Source of the DNA: Rhodobacterales bacterium LSUCC0387
GTDB lineage: Bacteria; Pseudomonadota; Alphaproteobacteria; Rhodobacterales; Rhodobacteraceae
Length of the DNA: 64,000 nucleotides
Assembly (NCBI GenBank): GCA_015689775.1
Contig: WVSR01000004.1
Coordinates: 1-64,000, forward strand
Direction: 5' to 3'
Of the stretch, positions 25,491 to 32,973 are shown one piece after another. Both the position numbers and the translations under genes were made by a program. The notes beneath the pieces were generated by a model. It was not told the origin of the DNA, did not search any database, and was given only the letters and a program-made list of their open reading frames with translations. Position 1 is the stretch's first letter. Each line of letters opens with the position of its first letter.

Positions 25491-26418
25491 CTGCAAGTGC
25501 CGCAGTTACTGCCGCCACGGCTTCGCCACCCTCGATGGTCGTCACTCCGGCCAGCCAGGTATCCAGAATGTCCATGTTTTCGCGAAGCCAGTCTGCCGCA
25601 GCGTCCTCGGGGTCTTCGCCATCGTCGAGGATCGCCGCCATGAGAACGTTTTCCATGTCGACCGAGAACGCCAGGTTTTGAAGGAACTGGCCCACATTCG
25701 GACATTCCTGAAGGTATCCGGCGCGCGCGTTGGAATAGACCGTTGCAGCACCAAAGTCGGGCCCGAACCATTCATCCCCACCAGTCAGGTAGGTCATGTC
25801 AAAGTTGGTGTTCATCGGATGCGGTGCCCAACCCAGAAACACGACGGGTTCACCACGTGCATCAGAGCGGGCGACTTGCGCCAGCATGCCCTGTTCGGAG
25901 CTTTCGCGCAGTTCAAACGCGCCCAGGCCAAACTGGTTTTCCTCGATCATCTGCAAAATGAGCCGGTTTCCGTCATTGCCCGGTTCGATCCCGATGATCG
26001 CCTGCTCCAAAGCATCAGCATTCGCTGCAATGTCGGCGAAATCGGAAATCCCGAGTGCTGCGCCCGCAGCATTGGTTGCAAGAGTGTATTTCGCACCCTC
26101 AACGACCGCGCGCACGACCTCGACAGAACCGTCATCGATATAAGGCTGAATATCGGCCGCCATCGAAGGCATCCAGTTTCCCAGAAAAACGTCGATATCG
26201 CCATTTGCCATCGAGGTATAAGTGACCGGGATCGACAGCACCAGAATCTCAGCATCGTATCCCAGCGCTTCGAGGATCATCCCTGACATTGCGGTCGTCG
26301 CGGTTTCAGCGGTCCAACCGACATCGGCGAACGAAACTTCGGAACAGTCGGCAAAAGCCGGACTGACAAGAGTCAAGGTCGCCGCCGCTGCACTTGCCAA
26401 TAGGGTATTCGTTTTCAT
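25486..26418 (-). CDS. choX: Periplasmic quaternary-amine binding protein (ChoX-like)
   Basis: 310 residues with a signal peptide (MKTNTLLASAAAATLTLVSP, cut near AFA-DC). The aromatic box of Sinorhizobium ChoX (Trp43, Trp90, Tyr119, Trp205, as I recall it) maps with a constant offset of eight to Trp35, Trp82, Tyr111 and Trp197 here, in VGWTAET, FLGNWMP, KYTLATN and FLGWAPHP. ChoX Asn156 maps to Asn148. ChoX Asp45 maps to Ala37, so a ligand contact is lost. The protein clearly binds a trimethylammonium-like group, but choline itself is not certain. It is the first gene of its transport set, 260 bp after the metF stop. Confidence 0.88.
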   Translation of the reverse strand: MKTNTLLASAAAATLTLVSPAFADCSEVSFADVGWTAETATTAMSGMILEALGYDAEILVLSIPVTYTSMANGDIDVFLGNWMPSMAADIQPYIDDGSVEVVRAVVEGAKYTLATNAAGAALGISDFADIAANADALEQAIIGIEPGNDGNRLILQMIEENQFGLGAFELRESSEQGMLAQVARSDARGEPVVFLGWAPHPMNTNFDMTYLTGGDEWFGPDFGAATVYSNARAGYLQECPNVGQFLQNLAFSVDMENVLMAAILDDGEDPEDAAADWLRENMDILDTWLAGVTTIEGGEAVAAVTAALAE

Positions 26419-26678
26419 GCATTCCTCCCAGATAAGCTTTGCAAGACGCGCCCTTCCTTACAGACCTGCGCCGCTTGCTTCGGTATCAGCGCGCCGCCGG
26501 TTGCCGATCGGATTGATTGGCCAAGGAGCGACTTGCTCACGAAGCAACGTTAAGACATATCGCCAAAATCTTAGTGTCATATGATCTGAATGTGAAAGTT
26601 AGAAAATATGAGCTTTTGGGGAACAAGAGCAGCTTTTCAGCTTAGCGCCCGAGCAGCAATCGCGTGGCACTCTCAACG
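26419..26678 (-). promoter_or_regulatory. Spacer between metF and choX, probable choXWV promoter region
   Basis: 260 bp without a convincing gene on either strand. A GGGAGG-type ribosome site precedes choX. AT-rich sequence around 26560-26615 is the most likely promoter area. No factor-independent terminator after metF was seen, so read-through from the large operon is possible. Confidence 0.4.
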
Positions 26679-27671
26679 TCACCGCGCCGTGCGCGTTTTC
26701 TTGCGATCGTCCAGTACACCTGATTCCCTGATTATATCCGAGACCAGATGCTCTCGCCGATAAGCCATCACGTGAACACCCGAGACTCCAGCAATCTCCT
26801 TGATCTGCTGAATCAGCTCTATACAAATTTTCTTACCTTCGAGACCTGGGTTCTCGGCCTGTTCCATGCGGCTTATCATAAAATCGGGGATGTGGATTCC
26901 AGGCACGTTCGACCGCATCCAGCGCGCGGCTCGGGCCGAAGCCAAGGGACCGACACCAGCCAGGATGAACACCTTCCGGTCAAGCCCCATGTCCCGCACG
27001 CGTGACATGAAGGCCTCGAACACTTGGATGTCGTAAATATAGTTCGTCTGGATAAAATCCGCCCCCGCTTCCACCTTTTTGGCAAGTCTGTCCGCGCGCC
27101 ATTCGAGTGGCGGGATACAAGGGTTTTCGGCTGCGCCCAGAAACAGATTGGGCGGGCGCTTGATCTTGCGCCCTGACAGGAACTGCCCTTGGTCACGCAT
27201 CATGCGGATGATCCGCAGCAGTGAAAGCGAGTCCACATCAAAGACCGGCTTCGCCCCTGGCTGATCGCCAACCCCTACGCCATCGCCAGTCAGGCACAGG
27301 ACATTTGAAATTCCCATCGCGGCAGCGCCCAGAACATCACCCTGAATCGCGATCCTGTTCCGGTCTCGACAGGATATCTGATAGACAGCTGAATATCCCG
27401 CACGAGTCAGGAGTGCGCTGATCCCAACCGAAGACATATGGCAATTGGCCCCTGACGCATCAGTGGCGTTGATCGCGTCCACCACTTCGCCAAGGGGCTG
27501 CGCGGCTTGATAGACGTCTTCCGGATCGGCACTGTCGGGCGGATTGGACTCAGCGGTGACGGCGAACCTGCCCGCGCGCAGCACCCGCTCAAGCCTGCTA
27601 TGCGACACATGCCCCTCGGGCGGGGGACGGTAGCTGTCGATCGCGAACTCATGGGACAGATAATCGCTCAT
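26679..27671 (-). CDS. metF: Methylenetetrahydrofolate reductase catalytic subunit (island copy)
   Basis: 330 residues beginning MSDYLSHEFAIDSYRPPPEG; the start overlaps the upstream stop (ATGA). MTHFR barrel motifs: FAVTAESNPPDSADPEDVYQ, NATDASGANCHMSS, YQISCRDRNRIAIQGDVLG, VLCLTGDG and FIQTNYIYDI. It interconverts methylene- and methyl-THF. Placed with an MTHFR C-domain protein and, 14 kb upstream, a GcvT-like protein, it probably recycles methyl-THF made by demethylation, running in the oxidative direction. This last point is inference. Confidence 0.93.
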   Translation of the reverse strand: MSDYLSHEFAIDSYRPPPEGHVSHSRLERVLRAGRFAVTAESNPPDSADPEDVYQAAQPLGEVVDAINATDASGANCHMSSVGISALLTRAGYSAVYQISCRDRNRIAIQGDVLGAAAMGISNVLCLTGDGVGVGDQPGAKPVFDVDSLSLLRIIRMMRDQGQFLSGRKIKRPPNLFLGAAENPCIPPLEWRADRLAKKVEAGADFIQTNYIYDIQVFEAFMSRVRDMGLDRKVFILAGVGPLASARAARWMRSNVPGIHIPDFMISRMEQAENPGLEGKKICIELIQQIKEIAGVSGVHVMAYRREHLVSDIIRESGVLDDRKKTRTAR

Positions 27672-28246
27672 TTCAATGCGCTCCCCTTCAGGGCGCGATT
27701 GGGTTCTTCGGCCAGAGGCGCGGTCGACGGCTCGTGGCTGCGTGCCTCTGGAAAGGCATCTGCCAACGCCGTGCGAGCTGCCTGTCGTGCAGCCCGCATG
27801 TTGGCCGCCTTCTCTCTGCTTACCCGGAGCCAAGAGGACGAACCTTCCAGATTGCGTTCGACCGGCGGCAGCACGTCGCGAATCTGCTGCCCGTCCTGCA
27901 TCTGACTGGCCCCGTCCCACGCAAGCACCCAGACGCATCTCATCTCGGGTTTCACTTCGCAAAACCCACCAGGGCGGACCCCGCCGCAAGGCCCGTTGCG
28001 AAGCTGTTTGGGGCAATTCATCGGGCAAGACATGCCAGTGGAGGACAGCACACATTGGCCGCACATCTTGCAATCAAACAGAAGGGTTTTCACCCCTCTC
28101 TCGATGAAGGCAACAGGTCGCTCCACGCGGTTGTAACCGATGCGGGAAAAGACCGGATCCATCCACACAAGAATCGATTCCACCCGCTTGTATATCCATT
28201 CAAACGCACGGGAATGACGGGCGGCGAAAAGGCGGATCTGATACAT
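27668..28246 (-). CDS. MTHFR C-terminal-domain (MetV-like) Fe-S/Zn cysteine-rich protein
   Basis: 192 residues. A dense cysteine block at about residues 58-93 reads CKMCGQC, then SCPMNCPK and NGPCGG, with GGFCEV following: the MTHFR_C domain found as MetV in acetogens and beside demethylase-linked MetF proteins. It likely forms a complex with the MetF encoded immediately downstream and feeds or accepts electrons. The C-terminal 60 residues are Ala/Arg-rich and unlike the domain core. The ATG at 28246 is 21 bp after the aldehyde dehydrogenase stop. Confidence 0.88.
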   Translation of the reverse strand: MYQIRLFAARHSRAFEWIYKRVESILVWMDPVFSRIGYNRVERPVAFIERGVKTLLFDCKMCGQCVLSSTGMSCPMNCPKQLRNGPCGGVRPGGFCEVKPEMRCVWVLAWDGASQMQDGQQIRDVLPPVERNLEGSSSWLRVSREKAANMRAARQAARTALADAFPEARSHEPSTAPLAEEPNRALKGSALK

Positions 28247-28267
28247 GTCTGGTCTTTACCCCCACTA

Positions 28268-29689
28268 TCAGGCGTATCCGGCCGTCGATTTGACTTCGAG
28301 GTAGTCCTCAAGGCCCCATTCACCATGCTCACGCCCATTGCCGGATTGCTTGAATCCGCCAAACGGTGCGCGGGCATCCCATTCTGACTCGTTGATCCAG
28401 ATCGACCCCACTCTCAACCGGCGAGCGATCTGACGCGCCTTGTCCAGATCTTTGGTCTGGATATAGGCTGAAAGGCCATAGACCGTATCATTTGCCTGGG
28501 AGATAGCATCTTCCTCGTTTTCGTATGCCATGATCGAGAGAACTGGGCCAAAAATCTCTTCCCGCGCGATTGTCATGTCGGCCGTTACATCGGCGAAGAC
28601 GGTCGGGCGAACATAGTATCCGCGGTTCAATCCCTCTGGGCGACCTGGCCCGCCAGTGACCAGTGTGGCACCCTCGCGAATTCCAGCTTCGATCAGCCGC
28701 TGAATGCTTCTGAACTGAATCTCGTTGACCACCGGACCAAGCGAGACATCGGTCATCGGGTCACCCACGCTGTGGGCCTCTGCCGCCTCTTTTGCGGCGG
28801 CCTTTGCCTCTTCCATGCGTTCAGCGGGAACCAGCATGCGCGTGGGCGACCGACAGGCCTGACCAACGTTGATGAAGCAGGCATCGACCCCCGCCTTGAC
28901 GGCGGATTTCAGGTCTGCGTCACGCAGAATGATGTTTGGGGATTTCCCTCCCAGTTCCTGGCTGACCCGCTTGACCGTATCGGCCGCCGCACGCGCTACC
29001 GCAATCCCGGCGCGGGTCGATCCGGTGATTGAGACCATATCGACGTCCGGATGCCGTGACAGCGCCTCGCCCGCCACGGGACCGGCCCCAGTGATGTGGT
29101 TATAGACGCCGGCAGGATACCCCGCCTCTGCTACCAGTTCGGCAAACCGCAAGGACGAGAGCGGTGAGTATTCCGATGGCTTCGCCACCATCGTGCAGCC
29201 TGCCGCCAAGGCGGGGGCAGCCTTGACCACAAGCTGGTTCATTGGCCAATTCCAGGGTGTGATAAGGGCACAGACCCCAATCGGTTCTTTCGAAATCAAG
29301 GTGTTTCCGCGCAGCTCTTCAAAGCTTTCATTGTCCAGCGCCTCGATAGCGGCCTCCAGATGGGCGGTCCCGACCCAGGCTTGGGCTGCATGCGAAAACG
29401 CGCGCGTTGTGCCCATCTCCTGCACCATCAGGTCGGCGATCTCGTCATAAGCAGCGTTATAGAGTTTCAGAAGTCGCCGAAGCAGAACCAAACGCTCTTC
29501 CTTGCCGGTCATTGAAAAGCTGTCGAATGCAGCTTTCGCGGCAGCCACGGCGGAATTTACATCAGCTTCATTCCCCATGGGTATCTCTGCGATCTTCTCT
29601 TCGGTGGCCGGGTTGATCAGGTGGTGTACATCTTCGCCTTTGGGCGTCACCCAAGTCCCGCCGATATAGAATTTATCCAGATTTCTCAT
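28268..29689 (-). CDS. NAD(P)-dependent aldehyde dehydrogenase
   Basis: 473 residues starting MRNLDKFYIGGTWVTPKG at 29689 (GGGAGGAT upstream; the Met seven codons earlier lacks it). Motifs: ALITPWNWPMNQ, VSITGSTRAG, the general-base Glu in VSQELGGKSPNII, the nucleophile in NVGQACRSPTRM, and EEIFGPVLSIM. Closest in texture to betaine-aldehyde/aliphatic aldehyde dehydrogenases, but the residue after the nucleophile is Arg (usual Cys/Thr/Ala), so substrate transfer from known enzymes is unsafe. It probably oxidises the aldehyde formed by the GMC dehydrogenase of the same operon. Confidence 0.92.
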   Translation of the reverse strand: MRNLDKFYIGGTWVTPKGEDVHHLINPATEEKIAEIPMGNEADVNSAVAAAKAAFDSFSMTGKEERLVLLRRLLKLYNAAYDEIADLMVQEMGTTRAFSHAAQAWVGTAHLEAAIEALDNESFEELRGNTLISKEPIGVCALITPWNWPMNQLVVKAAPALAAGCTMVAKPSEYSPLSSLRFAELVAEAGYPAGVYNHITGAGPVAGEALSRHPDVDMVSITGSTRAGIAVARAAADTVKRVSQELGGKSPNIILRDADLKSAVKAGVDACFINVGQACRSPTRMLVPAERMEEAKAAAKEAAEAHSVGDPMTDVSLGPVVNEIQFRSIQRLIEAGIREGATLVTGGPGRPEGLNRGYYVRPTVFADVTADMTIAREEIFGPVLSIMAYENEEDAISQANDTVYGLSAYIQTKDLDKARQIARRLRVGSIWINESEWDARAPFGGFKQSGNGREHGEWGLEDYLEVKSTAGYA

Positions 29690-29725
29690 TCCATCCTCCC
29701 TGGCGCCCACATCGGGGCATGCGCA

Positions 29726-30937
29726 TTACCGGTTCCCGCCCGCCATAAGACGAGCGCTTGGATGACGCCGAAGCGCCAGCATCGCCGGAACACCCAATGC
29801 GGGGCCCGGCACCAAAATCAGAAAGGTCCATCGCCAAGAGCCAAAGAACTCGGCCACCAACGGCGTGATCCAGATCGCAACAATGGTGATGGCAAACCCA
29901 ACACCCATCTGGAACGCAAGGGACGAGCCTACGAGATGGGGCTCGGACAACTCACTAACAGCGGCGGAAAACTGGGCACTGTCGCCGACAATCGTAAATC
30001 CCCAGACAAGCGCGACGAGGGCAAAGAGCCAGAGCGGCCCTGAATAGACGAGCCCAATCAGCAGTGCTGCGCCACCTGAAATCATCATCATCATTGACGT
30101 TGTAAGACACCGTCCGATCCGATCGGCCAACCAGCCGCCCGCGAGGCAGCCAAGAGCCCCCATTGCAATGACCGCAAAGGTAAATCCCGAGGCATTGATC
30201 GGGCCAAGACCCTCAGCTTCAGCACTGGCTGCGAAGGCCAGGAACCAGCCCCACATCGCATACAGCTCCCACATATGGCCAAAATAGCCGGTATTGGCGA
30301 GCATCACGGGCCGGTTGCGCAGGATCGCCCCAACCTGGCGAAGATCAACAACTGTGCGAGAAAATTCATTTGGACCTTCGCGAAGCATTCCAGCGAAGAT
30401 GAAAGCGGCGATCAAGCTGCCGAACGAGCAGACGATCACCACCGCCTCCCATGGAACGCCGGTCCCTGCGGCGCGGACCAGATGGGGCATAGCCGAACCG
30501 AGGGTCAGTGCCCCCACCATAGCTCCCATGGCCAACCCTCGACCGGTGCGAAACCACGTTGCAATGAATTTCATTGCCGGAGGGTAGATGCCCGCCAGTG
30601 CCACCCCGGTCAGAAATCGCGTGGCAATCGCGCCAGCGGCTCCCAGATTGACCAAAAGCAAGAGATTCACGATCCCAGCCAGAAACGCAGCCCCGGCCAT
30701 CATCCGGGTGAGTGGCCAGATATCCCCCAAGGCGAGCAGACTCGACCCGATGGCCCCGACGGCAAAGCCAAGCTGTACAGCATTGGTCAGCCAGGCCCCC
30801 TGGTTGGCCGTCAAAGACAAATGCGCGCTGAGCTCCGGCAGCACGGCAGTGGCCGAAAACCATGTCATTAGCGACATGACCACTGCTGTGCCCGTCCACA
30901 GAAGCGCCGTCCATTTGCTGTCGGGGCCGGTATGCAA
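29726..30937 (-). CDS. Major facilitator superfamily transporter
   Basis: 403 residues with about twelve membrane spans. First helix ALLWTGTAVVMSLMTWFSAT; the loop after helix 2-3 and the GGWLADRIGRCLTTSM motif between helices 8 and 9 are MFS signatures. Basic residues at the C-terminus are cytoplasmic. It is 1 bp after the DUF35-MaoC stop and 36 bp before the aldehyde dehydrogenase, so it is part of the operon. It may import the substrate or export an intermediate; direction unknown. Confidence 0.88.
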   Translation of the reverse strand: MHTGPDSKWTALLWTGTAVVMSLMTWFSATAVLPELSAHLSLTANQGAWLTNAVQLGFAVGAIGSSLLALGDIWPLTRMMAGAAFLAGIVNLLLLVNLGAAGAIATRFLTGVALAGIYPPAMKFIATWFRTGRGLAMGAMVGALTLGSAMPHLVRAAGTGVPWEAVVIVCSFGSLIAAFIFAGMLREGPNEFSRTVVDLRQVGAILRNRPVMLANTGYFGHMWELYAMWGWFLAFAASAEAEGLGPINASGFTFAVIAMGALGCLAGGWLADRIGRCLTTSMMMMISGGAALLIGLVYSGPLWLFALVALVWGFTIVGDSAQFSAAVSELSEPHLVGSSLAFQMGVGFAITIVAIWITPLVAEFFGSWRWTFLILVPGPALGVPAMLALRRHPSARLMAGGNR

Positions 30938-31813
30938 TTACAGCCCCTGTAACGGCATGGTGAAGGTCGTCGCTGTCCCTTCAACGCAGATATCGCCTGC
31001 CCCGTCACGGACCGAAACATTGAGGGTGCAGATCGGCTTGTCCTCGCGCATCGTGGCGATTTCAACCCGGCCAGTGATGGTTTCCCCGACCCCCACGGCT
31101 TTCTTGAAGTTGAGATTTGTGTTCAGAAACACAGTGCCGGGGCCGGGCAGATCCTCCGCAACGCAGGCGTTCAGAATGCCGGTGGTTACGCCGCCCTGCA
31201 CGATCAGTTTGCCAAACGCAGTCTTCTTGGCCAGAGCCTCGTCATAATGCACGGGATTGCGATCTCCGGTCATGTCGGTGAAGGCTTGGATATCGCCCAT
31301 CGTCGTCACTCGACTGCGTTCAGCCGCCTGCCCCACTACCGGTTTGCCGTTGGTCACCCCGGCCCATCCGTCGGTCTTGCTCATCGGTCTCTCCCTTTCA
31401 GTTTTAATCTTGCGGAAAAGCGGCAGAACCCGCTCGCCCACTTGAGTTGGTGCGAAGAACAGCGGATCGCCGACCGTCACGTCATTGTTGTCCGCCAAAA
31501 TGTGGCTGAGCATTGTGGGGCCCTCTTCCAGTTCAACGAGACCCACCAAATAAGGTGTCACCTGGATCCATCCGGGATGGCCGGGCTTCCAGATTTCAGA
31601 AAAGCTCTTTAGCCGCCCCCTGCCTGACGCCTCCTGCCATTCAAGTGCATCGGACCAGCACTGTGGACATATCGCGCGGGGGTAGAAAACCGCGCTTTTG
31701 CAGTGCCCACAGTGCTGAATCATTAACCGGCCTTCGGCGGCGGCGTGCCAGAAGGGTTCCGTCAGCGGTGTTTCAATCGGCCCAGGGACGTTGAGCTGTG
31801 TCAGGTCTGTCAT
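30938..31813 (-). CDS. DUF35 (rubredoxin-like zinc ribbon + OB fold) fused to MaoC hot-dog domain
   Basis: 291 residues. Residues about 15-140 are DUF35: zinc ribbon CGHC and CPQC (HCGHCKSAVFYPRAICPQCW) and an OB fold with PYLVGLVELEEGP. Residues about 150-290 are a MaoC-like hot-dog: FTDMTGDRNPVHYDEALAKK is the hydratase motif with Asp and His, then GKLIVQGGVTTGILNACV. In actinobacterial steroid degradation a MaoC/DUF35 protein (ChsH2) partners with a hydratase and with the aldolase Ltp2. Here the domain order is DUF35 first. The stop/start overlap with the thiolase-like gene suggests a complex of the two products. Confidence 0.88.
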   Translation of the reverse strand: MTDLTQLNVPGPIETPLTEPFWHAAAEGRLMIQHCGHCKSAVFYPRAICPQCWSDALEWQEASGRGRLKSFSEIWKPGHPGWIQVTPYLVGLVELEEGPTMLSHILADNNDVTVGDPLFFAPTQVGERVLPLFRKIKTERERPMSKTDGWAGVTNGKPVVGQAAERSRVTTMGDIQAFTDMTGDRNPVHYDEALAKKTAFGKLIVQGGVTTGILNACVAEDLPGPGTVFLNTNLNFKKAVGVGETITGRVEIATMREDKPICTLNVSVRDGAGDICVEGTATTFTMPLQGL

Positions 31814-32973
31814 GCGGATGCCCCCAATACAAGTGCGACGGCCTCGCTCATCGTCGCACCATTGCCGGTGATCAGCGCGGTGTTGCAGTTGTCTATCTGG
31901 CGCCCCTCAGCGTCACCGCGCAGCTGGCGCACCGCCTCAACCACATGGGTCATGCCCCCGGCGAGATCTGGCTGTCCAAATCCTAGCTGGCCTCCGTGGG
32001 TGTTGATCGGTTGTCTGGCAAGCGGCCCCATACCGCCATTGTCGCGCAGCCATGCACCAAATTCGCCCGGTGCGCACAGACCCGCATCTTCGATCGTTGC
32101 AGCAACCATGATCGTGTAGCAGTCGTAGAGGGACAGGAAATCCATCTGTTTCACTCCCAAACCTGCTTGCGACAACGCCCGCGCCATCGAGGGTTTGAGC
32201 GGCCCGGAGATCAAGCTGGGCGCCTGACTGACAGCACGATGCGTAAGCTTCTCACCCGCCCCCCAAAGCTCAATCGGGCGATGCGGGCCTTTGGCGGCCC
32301 TTTTCGCAGTCGTCACGATGACCGCTTCACCACCTGCCACCGGCATAACGATCTCAAACAGATGCAACGGGGAAGCAACCATGGGCGAGGCCAGCACCTC
32401 TTCCACACTGGCCGGCTGGCCATGAAAAATGGCCATTGGGTTGAGCTGCGCATTTTCCCGCGCCCCGGCAGCGATCAGCGCATAGTCCTCGGGCGTGCAG
32501 GCATATTCGGCCATATGGGCCTGCATCAACAATGCGTAGGACGTATTCGCCCCGGATGCGCCAAAGGGCGTGTCAAACTCGCGCGCCGGGTTGCGATTGG
32601 GCGAACGCGGCGCAACCGGATTGCGGTGATTGCCCAACACACAAAGAACGGTCTCACATTGCCCGGCCTCGATCGCAGCTGCAGCACGCCAGATCATGCC
32701 AGGGCCAGAAGCACCGCCAAGATCAACCACGTTGGACATCGTGGGTTGCATGCCAAAATATTCCGCCACCGTTGCGGGCACATGCTGAGGTGTTTCCCCA
32801 ACTTGCGGACCGACCAGCAATCCATCAATGGCGCCCGGCTCGATCCCGGCATCCTCTGCGGCTTCGGCCGAAACCTTCAACAGCAGATCCATCGTGTTGA
32901 CGCCATCGGTTCGGCGGGTTGGCTTCAGCTCTCCGATCCCTGAGATTGCGCAGCGAGTGGCCATATGCTTCAC
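31810..32973 (-). CDS. Thiolase-like protein lacking the nucleophilic cysteine (SCP2/Ltp2 type)
   Basis: 387 residues of the thiolase fold: YDCYTIMVAATIEDAGLC, NTHGGQLGFGQPDLAGGMTH and a C-terminal NTALITGNGATMSEA. Where true thiolases have the acyl-accepting Cys (N-x-x-C-x-x-G), this protein reads VVDLGGASGPG, with Gly at the Cys place. SCP2-like proteins of this pattern include Ltp2, a retro-aldolase that works with DUF35. The start overlaps the CoA-ligase stop and its own stop overlaps the DUF35-MaoC start. I infer a CoA-dependent C-C bond-cleaving aldolase; a structural role is the alternative. Confidence 0.87.
   Translation of the reverse strand: MKHMATRCAISGIGELKPTRRTDGVNTMDLLLKVSAEAAEDAGIEPGAIDGLLVGPQVGETPQHVPATVAEYFGMQPTMSNVVDLGGASGPGMIWRAAAAIEAGQCETVLCVLGNHRNPVAPRSPNRNPAREFDTPFGASGANTSYALLMQAHMAEYACTPEDYALIAAGARENAQLNPMAIFHGQPASVEEVLASPMVASPLHLFEIVMPVAGGEAVIVTTAKRAAKGPHRPIELWGAGEKLTHRAVSQAPSLISGPLKPSMARALSQAGLGVKQMDFLSLYDCYTIMVAATIEDAGLCAPGEFGAWLRDNGGMGPLARQPINTHGGQLGFGQPDLAGGMTHVVEAVRQLRGDAEGRQIDNCNTALITGNGATMSEAVALVLGASA

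Noticed and set aside
31996-32943. Plus-strand open frame (315 codons) opposite the thiolase-like gene
   Set aside because: Antisense shadow; composition is Arg/His-rich with no domain, and the minus strand carries thiolase motifs.
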